DNA of 64,000 nucleotides from Schistocerca nitens (lineage: Eukaryota; Arthropoda; Insecta; Orthoptera; Acrididae), in the NCBI RefSeq assembly GCF_023898315.1, contig NC_064623.1, forward strand, positions 21,411,640-21,475,639. The letters run 5' to 3'. Position numbers and translations under genes: made by a program. Position 1 is the stretch's first letter. Each line of letters starts with the position of its first letter. Below the pieces are notes generated by a model, which was given only the letters and a program-made list of their open reading frames with translations, ran no database searches and had not been told where the DNA came from. Positions 22,241-34,312 of the stretch are shown here, in pieces.

Positions 22241-24250
22241 CAGGACAGAGGACATTGAAAAAACATCATGCAAGAATCAGTGAGTGAAAGATAAGTGCAT
22301 TATACATGAAAAAAGTTGAGGAAGTATGGGGAAAAAATAGATAGGTCAAAAAAACAACAGACATTGAAAAATAAAGGGAGTGAAGAAAAGGGACAGAAAG
22401 GAACAGTTACTGAGACGAATTGCTGAATAACAGAAAATGTAAATTTGAGCCTGGTGGGTGTCAAGAACCATGCACATCTTGTAACACCAGTTCCCACCTG
22501 TGGGGCTCTGAGAAAATGGGGTCAGCATAGAAAATCCAGATGATGCATGTGGTGAAACAGGCATCGGGCTCATGAGTGTCATGTTGTAGAGCATGCACTG
22601 CAACAGAATACTGTGCATTGCCAGTGTAAACCCTGAGCCTACACTCATTCATCCTGACTGATAAAATGGCTTTTCTCTGCCTTGTGATGACTGGGTGTTC
22701 TGTGATGTCCTTAGGTTAGTTAGGTTTAAGTAGTTCTAAGTTCTAGGGGACTGATGACCATAAATGTTAAGTCCCATAGTGCTCAGAGCCATTTGAACAA
22801 TTTGATAAAATGGCAGTAAGCATACAAAAGTATAAGGCTTAATGGTGTTTATCATATAGATGGTACATTAAGTGTCATTTCTCAGGTAGCTCTGCCTTTG
22901 ATAGTAGACATTCTGCCAGTTGCAAGGCTGCTATATGCGGTGGTAGGAAGGTGCGTAGGGCAAGTCTTACAGTAGGGACAGTCACATGGCTAGAAGCCAA
23001 GCTGTAGGGTAGGGATATGGGTGCAGAAGGAACATAGGGTCTGACAAGGATATTGCGGAGTTTTGGGTGAGCCTTGAAAAGCTATTCTATGTGTGGCAGG
23101 CAAAATGTCAGACAGAATGGACCTCATTTCACGGCGTGATTTTAGGAAGTCATAGCCTTGTTCAAGTAGCTGATTAATACATTCAAGACCAGTATAATAT
23201 GGAGACTCCCCTGATACGTTTAGAGCAAGTGACAAGAGTCTCTATACAACAGCTTTCTACAGATGTCCAGTCCAGTAAAACAAAACTAAAACTGCTTTTA
23301 CAGTTATGAGTACAACGGTAGTAGGCATGGGGCTGCACACTCTTTTATTGAAAAGGTGATGATTTAATTCATTTAATCATGCATTAAAAGTAACTTTCTC
23401 AAGCCACCTGTAACCACAGATAGGTTGTGTTTTATGCTTTTCGTGTACTTGTGACTTGATGCACTGCAATCCTCCATATCACCTTTGTAGTCCAAAATTG
23501 TGGACTGGATAATTCCTATCTACCTGTATCAAGACCATCTCACATTTCCATGTGTTTTGAAGAATATATCTGCTTTTCTTTCAGCTGTCTGACTGTTACT
23601 GGTTTGTAGTCTCCTCCTGTTTTCTACATTTATCAATTAATTACAACTAGTAATTGAAATCCATGTGATACATGAATAAGAATTTGATGCCTATGGTTCA
23701 GAGAGTAGCAGACATTAAGGTGAGGTTCTTCTAATCTGTTGGTAAGGAAGATGGTAACAGGCAGAACTATTAATTTATTCATTTAATTTCAGTCCCTCTG
23801 AAGCCAAACACTCTACACCGGAGTAGTACTGAGTGTTAAGATACGTATTCCTAAGCTATTTTATGAAGGGATCAACAGTACCAGGATTGGATGTGAGGGC
23901 CCAGGAAATCTACTTTTTAACTAGGCTGGTGTGATAATTACATATGGTGAAGGCTGAGGTGAAAATGCTGGTGTATTGCTGTAAGGAGTCTGTGTCAGAA
24001 CAAATATGTTTGCCTCAAATGCAAAGGCTGAATGGGAAGGAAAGTTTGACATGAAAAGGATGGCAACAGTCAGAATAAAAGTACTCTAGTTTGTTTGTAG
24101 GTTTAATGTGAATGGAAGTGTGCAGTTGAACCTCAGTGAGGACGTCAGCATCAAGGAAACTGCCATGAGATTTGGAATAGGATTATATGAATTTTATATT
24201 GGGAGAATGTATTTAAAATCCGAAAAATTACAACAGGTCAGCCTCAAAAT
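22241..24250 (-). pseudogene. PLE reverse transcriptase C-terminus and GIY-YIG endonuclease relic
   Basis: Minus-strand frames read, from 24250 down, a DADVL...VQLHTSIHIKPTNK-like segment (the post-catalytic region of PLE reverse transcriptase), then the frame 23235-22990 with LLEQGYDFLKSRREMRSILS. The intact copies at 53.8-56.6 kb have LQQGYDFLKSCPEMRSILH at the same place. The cysteine-bearing linker and the start of the GIY-YIG region follow to 22850 ('aaaggcagagct' encodes KGRA). The C-terminal HRWELVLQD block (RRWELALQY in the intact copies) lies at about 22500. A SINE interrupts it at 22671-22802. It has many stops and is dead. Confidence 0.75.
22671..22802 (-). mobile_element. Truncated tRNA-type SINE in the PLE, 12-bp target duplication
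   Basis: The minus strand begins with 'caaatggctctgagcactat' and 'gggacttaac', words I recognise from a very common insect/orthopteran SINE. It is flanked by exact copies of TGATAAAATGGC at 22659-22670 and 22803-22814. The body is 132 bp and lacks the tRNA-like promoter part, so it is 5'- or 3'-truncated. Confidence 0.8.
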
Positions 24251-24706
24251 GAATCCACATCTACATCTACAAACATACTCCGTGAGTCACTGTACGTCTC
24301 ATGTTGGAGAGTACCTTGTACCACTACTAGTTATTTCCGCTCCTGTTCCACTCGCAAACTGAGTGAGGGAAAAGTAACCTGCTATAAGCCACCATATGAG
24401 CCCTAATTTCTTGTATCTTATCTTTGTGGACCTTAAGCCACATGTACGTTGATGGCAGTAGAATCGTTCTGCAGTCAGCTTCAAATGCAGGTTATCTAAA
24501 TTTTCTCTATAGTGTTCCTCAAAAAGAATGTTGCCTTCCCTCCAGGGATTCACATTTGAGTTCCCAAAGCATCTGCATATATTTGTGTGTTGTTTGAACA
24601 CACCAGTAAGAAATCTAGCAGCCTACCTCTGAATCGCTTCAGTGTCTTCCTTTAATCCTACCTGATGTGGATCCCAAACAATCGAGCAGTGCTCAAGAAT
24701 TGGTTA

Positions 24707-24932
24707 GTTTGTCGATTTCGGGGAGGAGTGGACCAAACAGCGAGGTCATTGGTCTCATTGTATTATGGAAGGAAGGGGAAGGAAGTCAGCTGTGCCCTTT
24801 CAGAGGAACCATCCCGGCATTTTCCTGAAGTGGTTTAGAGAAATCGAGGAAAACGTAAATCAGGGTGGCCGGACACTGTCGTCAACCCGAATGCGAGTCC
24901 AGTGTGCTAACCACTGCGTCAGCTCACTCAGT
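24707..24932 (-). mobile_element. tRNA-derived SINE nested in the LINE
   Basis: The sequence 'gaccaaacagcgaggtcatt'...'aaggaaccatcccggcattt'-type body ends in a tRNA-like block that reads on the minus strand (about 24885-24930), with 'gtggttagcacactggactc' as A-box-like region. Flanks AATTGGTTA (24698-24706) and AATAGGTTA (24933-24941) are a 9-bp target duplication with one change. A sister copy lies at 30935-31232. Confidence 0.8.
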
Positions 24933-25737
24933 AATAGGTTATAGTGTCCAAAATGTGTCTTATTTACAGATGAACCACACTTTTCCCAAAATTCTCCCAA
25001 TAAACTGAAGTTGACCAGTTGTCTTCCCTACTACAGTCCTCACATGCTTGTTCCATTTCATATTGATTTGCAGCCTTACTATATTTAAACAATGTGACTG
25101 TGTCAAGCAGCACACAACTTACGCTGTACTTGAATATTACAGGTTGTTTTTCCTACTCATCTCCATTAACTTACACTTTTCTACATTTAGATTTTAGAGC
25201 CATTCATTACAACAACTAGAAATTTTGTCTAAGTCACCCTTATACTCCTACAGTCACTTGACTTCAACAACTTCCCATATACCACAGCATCATCAGAAAC
25301 AACTGCAAATTGCTGCCCGTCCTGTCTGCCAGATCATTTATGTATACAGAAAATAATAGTGGTCCTGTCATGCTTCCGTGGGGCACTCCTTGACAATACC
25401 CTTATCTCTGATGAGCACTGGTCATCGATGACATACTGGGTTCTATTACTTAAAAAATATTCAAGCCACTCACATATCTGGGAATGTATTCCATATTCTC
25501 AAACCTTCATTAACATTCTGCAGTGTGGCATCAGTCAAACACTTTCCAGAAATGTAGAAATATGGAATCTGCCTGTTCCCCTTCATCCAGAGTTTGCAGT
25601 ATACATGAAAAAGGGCAAGCTGAGTTTTGCTTTCCAAAACCGTGCTGATTTGTGGACACAAGTTTCTCAGTCTCTAGGAAATTTATTATATTCGAACTCA
25701 GAATAAGTTTTAGAAGTCTGCAGTAAACCAATGTTAA

Positions 25738-25787
25738 TGATGATGTTTGGTTTGTGGGGCACTCAACCAGCCATCAGTGCTTGTACA

Positions 25788-25827
<40 letters not shown>

Positions 25828-25883
25828 AATGATGAGGACAACACAAGCACCCAGTCCCCATGCAGAGAAAATCCCCAACACGG
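25738..25883. mobile_element. SINE nested in the LINE, exact 13-bp target duplication
   Basis: It begins 'tgatgatgtttggtttgtgg' and ends 'agagaaaatccccaacacgg', words I recognise from another common orthopteran SINE. An internal (TAA)n run lies at 25791-25824. The exact 13-bp repeat AAACCAATGTTAA flanks it at 25725-25737 and 25884-25896. Confidence 0.85.
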
Positions 25884-27235
25884 AAACCAATGTTAAGAAT
25901 AGCGGTCTGTAATTTTACACATCCATTCTTTTACCCTCTCCATATACAGGAGTTACGTGCACTTTTTACATTCACTGGGGGGTTTTGCACTGGACAAGAG
26001 ATTGGCGGTAAATGCAAGCTAACTAAGGAGCCAACGCTATAGAGTACCCTTTGTAAAACCAAATTGGGATTCCATCTGGACCCAGCGACATGTTTGTTTT
26101 CAACTCTTTCAGTTGGTATCCTACACTAGTGATGCTTATTACTACATTGTCCATACGAGACTGTTCAATGGTCAAATGATGGCATCTTTGTATAATTCTC
26201 CTGCAAGAATGATTACTTAAACGTGAAATGGCTTTCATTTTGCTATCTTTAACTGTCATGACCGGTCAATGAGTCAGTGGACAGAAGTCTTAGATCCACT
26301 TAGCAATTTTACGTAACTGTAGGAGCAGTATTCTCTTGCATTCTCAGCCAGATCTTTAGCTATGATATGACTGCAGTAGTAGTTGTATGCTTTGTGCACA
26401 AATATTTTCACAGATGCAAGAATATCTTCTAACCTGTCCTGTCATCACTGGTGCAGTCTCTTTTGAACCAAGAGTGCAACAGCCTGTGCTTCCTCAGCAT
26501 TTCCCAAATTTTATTGTTAAACCACTGTGTCTTTTCTGTCCCTAATCCTCTTACTAGGCATATAATTCTCCAAACCATGATTTACGGTCTGTTTAAAGTT
26601 TGCACATAATTTCTCTATGTCCATCTCACTGTAACTAAGTGATGACAATTTACTGTCTATGTGAGATGCTTTCACCTGCTTATCTGCTTTTTCTAACAGA
26701 AACACTCTCCTAGTCTTCTTGAATGGTTTATCAACTTTTGTAATCATAGTTACTATGATGATATCATGATCACTAATCCCTGTCTCAATCTGATGCCATC
26801 AATAAGGTCCAGCCTGTTGGTAGCTAGCCACAAGGTCTAAGATATTTCCATAGTGTGTGGGTTGCTGAACTGGCTGCTAAAGACAATTTTCAGAAAACAT
26901 TTCCAAAGCACTTTTCAGGGCTCTGACTGTGCCCCCTGCAATGAATATGTAGTTCTCCCTGCCTATACTCACTAGGTTAAAGTCGTCTCTGACTAGTATT
27001 GCACGATCTAGGTGTCTATGCACTACGGACCACAGACTTTTGTTGAATGATTCTGTAACCATTACAGGGGAATAAAGTGGCCCGTAAAAACATCTGACAG
27101 TTACCTTTGCTCCCCCTAGATCTGTTATACATGTCCAGATAACTTCCCCGTCATGCTCAACTTCGACCTCAATGGAGACAACATTTTTGTCAGCTGCAAC
27201 AAACACCCCATCTACCGTGGCATCTAACCTGTCTT

Positions 27236-28075
27236 TCTGATCCCATGTCCGTATCACAAAGATCTCATCAGTGCATTTAAACCGAGCTGTGGGCTGAAGG
27301 CTTATGGATGACAGGAAAGCTCCTTCCAACTGACCGATGATAATGTTCGAGTAGGAAGAAGACATCCTGTTTCCCATGATCTATTTGCATGTCTGCCCCT
27401 TAAAGGTAAAGTAGTTGTTCATAAGTATAAAGTTGATTAAGGTGAGCAGGAAGGTGTTACAGATTTGCAATCAGGTGGGCACTGGCTGAGGTAATGTCCC
27501 CGATGTACATGGGGGATGTCGGTATGGAGGGAGGTGGCATTAATGGTGGCAAGCGAAGTGTGTCGTGGATGTGGAACAGGCACAGATTGCAGATAATCTA
27601 AGAAATGGGTGGTATATTTAGTATAGGAGGAAGTCTTTGTATTAATGGTTGCAAGTGTCGGTCAACCACGGGAGAGATATATTCGGTGGGTGCATTGAAG
27701 CAGCAACTGTGGGACAGCCAGGGTGACTGGGTTTGCAGGCCTCAGGAAGAAGGTAAAAGATAGGCGTGTGTGGTTTAGTTGTGGTAAGGAGTTCTAATCG
27801 CAGATGTTAGTCCTTGTGAGGGGCCAAAGTTTTTAAGGAGGGACTTGGGTCAGTTTGTACCACAGGGGTGGGATGTCAATGGCAGGTGTTGTATGCAGAA
27901 GTATCAGAAAGCTGGCTTGGACACTTGCTTATATACTCACGTTGGTCAAGTACCACAGCGGTTGGTCCATTGTCTGTTGGGAGGATAATGATAGAGTCAT
28001 CAGTTTGTAGGGAACAAAGCACCTGGAATTTGCAGAGGACAGGTTATCATGATGTTGTTGGAACCTGAGAAAGGG
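27236..28075 (-). pseudogene. PLE reverse transcriptase, N-terminal half (relic)
   Basis: Minus-strand frames from about 28000 downward read DSIIILPTDNGPTAVVLDQ (the PLE block before the fingers, usually ILPADKGN-x-VV). They then show weaker matches through the palm and finish with GNRMSSSYSNIIIGQLEGAF and KCTDEIFVI. The intact PLE copies here have GTRMAPSYANLFMGRLEEAF and RFIDDIFMI. The YxDD-type box has lost one Asp (TDEI). The match stops abruptly at about 27236 where LINE endonuclease sequence takes over, marking the LINE insertion point. Confidence 0.75.
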
Positions 28076-28114
28076 CAGTTAAACAGTACTGCATTTCTTG
28101 CTTATTACATTTTT

Positions 28115-28430
28115 AAGTTCTCGCGTTTTCAAGTCTCATCCGGTGCAGGCACTGACAATCAATCCTTCCTTCCTTCTCATCCCATCCAGTAAGTATCTCC
28201 TAACCTGGGGTTCTAGATAGCTTTTCTGTAACTCTTCCCATTTCCTAAACCTTGCCAGTCCTTTTCATTCATTCCTCTTCTTTTCCCTTCAACTCGTTTT
28301 CCAGAGGAAGGACCCAATGGCTCCAAAAGCTTGTGTATTTCTATCTCCCTCAGACATGTTTTCTCCTGCTGCCGCTTGATGAGTAAATATTTTATCTGTC
28401 CAATTATATTACATTTTCAGTCACAAATTT
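28115..28430 (+). repeat. PLE terminal repeat (pLTR-like), right copy, inverted
   Basis: It is the inverted partner of 18064-18377. It contains 'cccatttcctaaaccttgcc' and a hairpin region GGACCCAATGGCTCC followed by AAAAGCTTG at about 28311-28334. Confidence 0.7.
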
Positions 28431-28439
28431 CAACTGATA

Positions 28440-28870
28440 CCCTTTCATAAATAAGCATTGGTGTGTTACTGTCACATAGGTTTCAGATATCAAGAAATAC
28501 TGAATCCACCTTGCCGCATTGAATGTGACTTTCAGGATGTTGCATCACGGAATTGCAAGTTGAATTTCATAGGAATAATGTTTTCTGAGACTCTTCTGGT
28601 TGACAAAGAGGAGGTCTTTCTGTTTGAGATACATTACATCTGAGCTCAGAATATGTTATAAGATACTAAAATAGAGAGGTTGCAAGGACATTCAACAGCA
28701 GTTTCATGGATTACCTAAGCTGTCCTTGCAGACAGGAGTAGCGTGTGCTTCCTTCCAACCACTGGGAACAGTTTTCTATTTGAGGGGCCTACACAATACT
28801 ATGGTTAAAATAAGGGCTACCTCAGTTGCATATTCGACCAACGAAACAGAAAGTCGCTAAACAACATTAT
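28440..28870 (-). pseudogene. LINE reverse transcriptase fragment
   Basis: Minus-strand frames read HILSSDVMYLKQKDLLFVNQ and KSLRKHYSYEIQLAI. These match the LEHILCS-N-I-M-x-(Y/F)LE...HGF-x-(K)-x-RS-x-ETQLA region of the CR1-like LINEs elsewhere in the window. Several stops. It lies just outside the right PLE terminal repeat. Confidence 0.65.
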
Positions 28871-29280
28871 AACAGGTGATGCAAGTTGGATATATTCATA
28901 CAACCCATAAATTAAGTGACAAATAAACTGTGTTGATGTTCCATGATGACCTGAAAGCAACAAAACTTGTTTGTTCACAAAGCACTTCTAAAAAAATGAT
29001 TGCTTCTGTGTTTTCTATTTTTTATTTTATTTCGTTTTTTTGCTTGCACCTGACATGTCATGACCACTGCTTTACAGTTTCGAATAACTGTTAATCTCAC
29101 ATGGTATACATCACTTCATTTGTCATAAGTCATCAATGAAATAAGAAAAACAACTGAAAAATACTGCACCATACTTTATGCTGTGACTTACTATGTCAAG
29201 CTATTCATTGTGTTCCATAGACTCTTTCTACAAGGAGAACCTACAAGGGATATAGAATAACAAAGCATTTATTAAAAAAA
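28871..29280. other. No feature recognised
   Basis: AT-rich sequence with no open frame or repeat that I recognise. Confidence 0.5.
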
Positions 29281-30045
<765 letters not shown>

Positions 30046-30314
30046 TAAAGCATTTATTAAAGAAGATGAAAACATCACAGAAACTTAATACACCTACTAC
30101 ATTAACAATAAACCCCCACTACACTACTCAATGATATTCATGGTTATGGCGGCTAAAATTAATTAAGTAAATTAGAAAGAAAGTTGCTTCTTGGGGAGAG
30201 ACTGCTTCCTCACTTATACTGAAAAGCAGTTCTCTAATTTCTGTTTGTACCTTCATATTAACTACATTACATAGATAACAATGAATGACAACATGCAAAA
30301 TAAGCCAACACTTG

Positions 30315-30366
<52 letters not shown>

Positions 30367-30934
30367 CAACACTGCTAGAATCACTACACATAATTTTATT
30401 TGGTATGACAACCACTGCCAAACTATGGCTTGACCATCCAGTAGCATAACATGCAACTGCACACAAAATGTGCAATTTCAATGGCTGCTTCACACCCTAT
30501 GTATGTATGTATTCTTTCTTCTACCACCAGCTTTTCTGAGATATGTAGATGGGAGTTATCCTGGTCACACATCATTCACTGCTGTAACACATCATGACTC
30601 AACCTCCATTAACCCAGTGTCCCCACACCCTCCACTCAACAACTTTTTTCCACCTTATCAGCCCCCCTCCCCCAGCATCACAGGCCACTTCCCAAAGGCT
30701 CCAGCACCGTGTATCACACACCTAGCATGTGCACCTGCTGCCCTCTTTCTCTCATTCCTAGCCAATAAATGTCCTGTCATCCTCTGAGCCGCTAGTCACC
30801 ACCTCCAACCCCTCTTCTGCATTACACATACTACTCCCTCTACTCAGCCCACCCAACACAACCCCCACCCCATCGGTCCACCTGCTGAACTGCAATCCCC
30901 ACACTGTGTGTCCAGCTGGCACCGTGCAGAGTTG
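30046..30934. other. No gene recognised; (TC)n microsatellite
   Basis: A (TC)n run of about 46 bp lies at 30316-30362. The open frame at 30470-30787 (plus) is compositionally biased and matches no family I know. Confidence 0.5.
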
Positions 30935-31232
30935 AGGAGGAGGAGGAGGAGGAGGAGGAGGAGGAGGAGGAGGAGGAGGGGGAGGGGATTTGTGTTTAAC
31001 ATCCTGTTGACAATGAGGTTATTAGAGACGGAGCAGAAGCTCAGATTAGGGACGGCTGGGGAAGGAAATTGGCCGTGCCCTGCCAAAGAAACCATCCCAG
31101 CATTTGGCTGAACCTACTAGTATTTAGGGAAATCACGGAAAACTAACTCGGGATGGCCGGACGTGGGTTTGAACTGTCATCCTCCTGAATGCGAGTCCAG
31201 TGTGCTAACCACTGCGTCACCTCGCTTGGTGC
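30935..31232 (-). mobile_element. tRNA-derived SINE with (GAG)n run
   Basis: It is a sister of the SINE at 24707-24932: 'gaaaccatcccagcatttgg', 'agggaaatcacggaaaact' and a tRNA-like terminus at about 31165-31230 (minus-strand A box GTGGTTAGCACACTGG). A (GAG)n microsatellite fills 30935-30979. The poly-Arg/poly-Leu frames here are artefacts of that run. Confidence 0.8.
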
Positions 31233-31319
31233 TGGGTAGAGTTCATCTTCCATCTGAGAGCTGCCTGGTAAGGTTTAAAGTGAAACCCTTATTACTATGC
31301 TTGTGCCATAACCAAACAT

Positions 31320-32440
31320 TACAGTTTTTCACTGCTCTTTGAAGTCACTGGATGATCACTTTTGTAAGTGAGACCAGTACCAATCCGTGTGGCATCCCTC
31401 ATGTTGTGTACCACAGTTCTGAGGATAGTTTAATGCCTTTGCAACAAAGGCCTCCATCCATGCAAAACCAATTTCACTAATCCCGTAACACTTAAGTTTT
31501 TTGTTTCACAGAATCAAAGGCTTTGCCAAGGTCTAAATATGTTCCAACAGCATAATGTTTGTTTGTTCTGTCACGACTTGACTTGTGAGGTCTTGTACTG
31601 CTTTCTCTGTGCAGAACCATTTATGAAATTCAAACAATGGAGGCAGTTAACCCATTCTGCTCAGTTAAACAACTCAGTGTTATATCGTTCAGCATGTTTT
31701 GAAACAATTCTAGAATAACCAAAATTACATACGTATGTAATTATAGATGGTTTACTGATCAATGGGTGTTAATACAGCGTATTTGTCTGATTGGTTACAA
31801 AGATAACTTACGGTTAATCCTGTCAGGATAGCACAAGATTTTAATGTTTTTTTTCCCCTTTCTAGATACAGCATCACTATTTTTCTAGATATGCCATCAG
31901 TACTTTAGAAACTTGACAACTTATGTAATCTCCTTAGGGGTTTTACTTTTTTTAACTGATTTGTGCATAATTGTACACACAAATAAATCTAATGCATCCA
32001 CATTTGGTCAGTTATAAGTGAATCCATTGCTTGCTGGTACTGTGAGGGGGTAAACATTGAATTTGGTGATCAATACTTTGAAAATGTCACCGTGGCTGCC
32101 AGAGAATTTTCTGGGTGCTTAATTTTATTTGGATTACCATTTTTGTTCATTTCACATTTAATAATGTTCCAAATGGTTTTTTCCATATTCTTGGAGTGTT
32201 ATTTTTTTGAACATGTTGCATGTGTTTTTGTGTTTTAATAATATAATGTGTTACAGTAATTATGGTAAGAGTGTTTTAGCTCTTGACTACAGGAATTAGG
32301 TAGAGCTTCTTGTCCCTAGCACAAGGAGTTATCTTATCCTTACATCTATTCAATTTTTACTTGTTTGTTATGATAGCAAAATAAGATTTAAAATGTTATA
32401 GAAATATTTTTAAGACTAAATTTTCCATTTACAATGCCAC
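31320..32440 (-). pseudogene. Probable LINE relic
   Basis: Scattered minus-strand frames suggest a decayed reverse transcriptase: 'tttgccaaggtctaaatatg' at about 31522-31541 encodes a (Y)LDLAK-like segment as in FxDLxKAFD, preceded and followed by weak LINE matches. Further upstream (about 32040-32240) NTPRIWK and similar words recall the linker of these elements. The evidence is thin; the ends are guesses. Confidence 0.35.
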
Positions 32441-33119
32441 CTTTGTAAATTTCTCGCCAATATTCTGTATGTAGTTTCTCTTAAAACACCACAATTGATC
32501 AGATCACTGTTTGTCATACAACACTTTTGTTGTGTGATCTGTACCTAAGTCATCAGTGTGTTTTATTGTTAACATTGCTTACGATTCTCTGATACAACAA
32601 TTTTGTTGTAGGGTCTGTAACAAAGCGATCAGTATATTTTACTGTTAACATTTGACCACAATGGTCAAATACACCAATGAGTGAGTGTTTTACAGCTAAA
32701 TCAATGGAGGTTATTGAGTCTTAAAACAAATTTCCAGTGGCTTTTGCAATATACCTTCAGTCCTCGTATAGAATTTTGCTGGGACAGATAACTCACACCT
32801 GGACAACAACAACTCTAGGTCCCCCAGTCAGCACCATCTGACAGAAAAGCGACATCAACATATTATATACTGAAACTCATGACTGCTTTATGAGGATTAA
32901 GATAATTCCTGTTGGTGGCCTGTAAACTGATGGTCCCATAAACAGGTGTGCTTACTGGTCTGCTACAGAGGTACAGAATTCAAAAAGCTGTTCAATTCAA
33001 CATTCATCAACTTGAAGGACTAGAGACTTAACTTCACTTTTTGCATCTATATCCATTCCCTCTTTTTTCTTAGTTCCATCTCTTCCTTCTTTTTACTGGC
33101 ATTATTCTGCATCTTTGTG
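32441..33119. other. No gene recognised
   Basis: AT-rich. Two partly similar stretches, 'gatcagatcactgtttgtca' (about 32498) and 'aaagcgatcagtatatttta' (about 32622), sit within a loose ~110-bp repeat ('caacactttt/caatttt gttgt..gtctgta'). Confidence 0.4.
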
Positions 33120-33475
33120 CCAGCACTGTATTCTGGATCTGGCAGTGTTAGCGGTAGAGGGTTGCTGGATGCTCTTCTTCACTCCTGCGATGAAGTTTGC
33201 ATACCCTGTCTGTGTGCGTCTAGTGTTAATCTTGTATGAAAATATTTTCAAAATGTTTGTGACTTGTTTAAGTGAAGCAGGTCTCAGGTACCAGCCCTGT
33301 TCTCACGTAGTCAGATGTGGGGAAACCGCCTAAAAAGAAGTAATGCCTCCAGGATGGCTGGCACACAGGCCCCCACCATTAACCTGCCAGACGGATTCAT
33401 CTGGGACCGGCATGCCTCTCAAAATCCTGGAAGCAATGTGCTAATGCTCGTTGCTATCTGGCCAGGTCACTGATG
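33120..33475. mobile_element. Decayed SINE-like repeat
   Basis: 'gggaaaccgcctaaaaag', 'ccaggatggctggcacacag', 'cagacggattcatctgggac' and 'gcaatgtgctaatgctcg' follow the order of a common orthopteran SINE as I remember it, whose end is tRNA-like. It is diverged and its left boundary is uncertain. Confidence 0.55.
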
Positions 33476-34299
33476 TTACATCTGTGCTTTAGGATTACTT
33501 TTAAGATATGAGATATTTATCTTTTTTACTAATGGGGTTTCTGATGTTTTGAGGGAGAACACTAAATGCATTTTTTAAAAATATCCATGGCTTTATCCAA
33601 GTTGCAGTATTTTGTTTTGTTAATAGCTGTTTCAACTATAACTATATTTATTCTGCAGCTCTGTCTTGCATGAATTTGCATTAAAAAGGCCTAGTGAACA
33701 CAACGGAATGGATGTTGCTTCCTTCAGGCTGGATACTTCTGACAATTAGTCACCTAATCATCCTCTCAGGAGAAGCTGCAGATGAAAACTATGGATATGC
33801 AACAGCATAAAGGATGACACATTAGTCATACCCGTATGTTAATGTCTCCCCCCCCCAATTGATTTTCCTAGTTCTGCACTGGATTTCACAGTTACACAGA
33901 AAACTTCAATCAGGAGATCATATACTATCCAAAGAGTGATATGCATTCTCAGTGATGCGTCTGATGTCATCCTAAATTGTAAACTAAGATTACAATGAAA
34001 TTTGTTACCTGCACCCCCAACAACTGTTACATGATCTTTTCAAAAAATTTCTTCTCCTAAGTAAGTAAGTAATTAAGAGGTGACATTGCTGAAACCTGCA
34101 CTTGACTTAAAAGTGCTCTGGTATTTCATGGTAAGCATTTTCCAAAGAGTTCTGTTTCAGTTCTGACAATCTACAATCCCCCCCCCAACTACTACACAGT
34201 AATAAGACATTTTTGGTCCTTTTAAAACCATTGGACATTAGTGACTGGAGGTAGCAGTGGCCATGTGCATGTGAGTTACACAAGTGTACATGTTTTATT
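33476..34299. other. No feature recognised
   Basis: AT-rich with short C runs (about 33849 and 34181). No coding or repeat signal that I can support. Confidence 0.5.
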
Positions 34300-34312
34300 T
34301 ACATCTAAGGAT

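Larger units (their letters stand above)
24252..27236 (-). mobile_element. CR1-like LINE relic inserted in the PLE
   Basis: The minus strand holds LINE coding scraps in order. The endonuclease is at 27236-26880 (DATVDGVFVAADKNVVSIEV, VRCFYGPLYSP, DFNLVSIGRENY) and a linker at 26750-26520. The reverse transcriptase is at about 26260-25380 (SLGPDGIPIWFYKGY, FLETEKLVSTNQHGFGKQ) and the C-terminal region (VFDCWDPHQVG-like) is near 24680. The 3' end at 24252-24262 has the GTAGATGTAGATGTGG-type tail shared with the LINEs at 40226 and 60350. PLE sequence resumes on both sides. Two SINEs (24707-24932 and 25738-25883) are nested inside. It is heavily decayed. Confidence 0.8.
18064..28430 (-). mobile_element. 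Penelope-like element (PLE) broken up by later insertions
   Basis: The pieces of one minus-strand PLE occur in the right order: an inverted terminal repeat at 28115-28430, the reverse transcriptase N-terminal half at 28075-27236, its C-terminal part plus the GIY-YIG endonuclease at 24250-22241, and the terminal repeat at 18377-18064. Between them sit a LINE (24252-27236), a SINE (22671-22802) and a hAT-like transposon (18386-22232), each joining PLE to PLE. About 0.6 kb at 23241-23850 is not accounted for. The protein is decayed throughout and gives no product. PLEs are a distinct retroelement class that pairs a telomerase-like reverse transcriptase with a GIY-YIG nuclease. Confidence 0.8.

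Noticed and set aside
26877-27377. A 166-codon open frame that could be taken for one novel protein
   Set aside because: Its first part is PLE reverse transcriptase and the rest is LINE endonuclease; it is a junction artefact of the LINE insertion.
30844-31111. Poly-Arg and poly-Leu frames
   Set aside because: They come from the (GAG)n run of a SINE.
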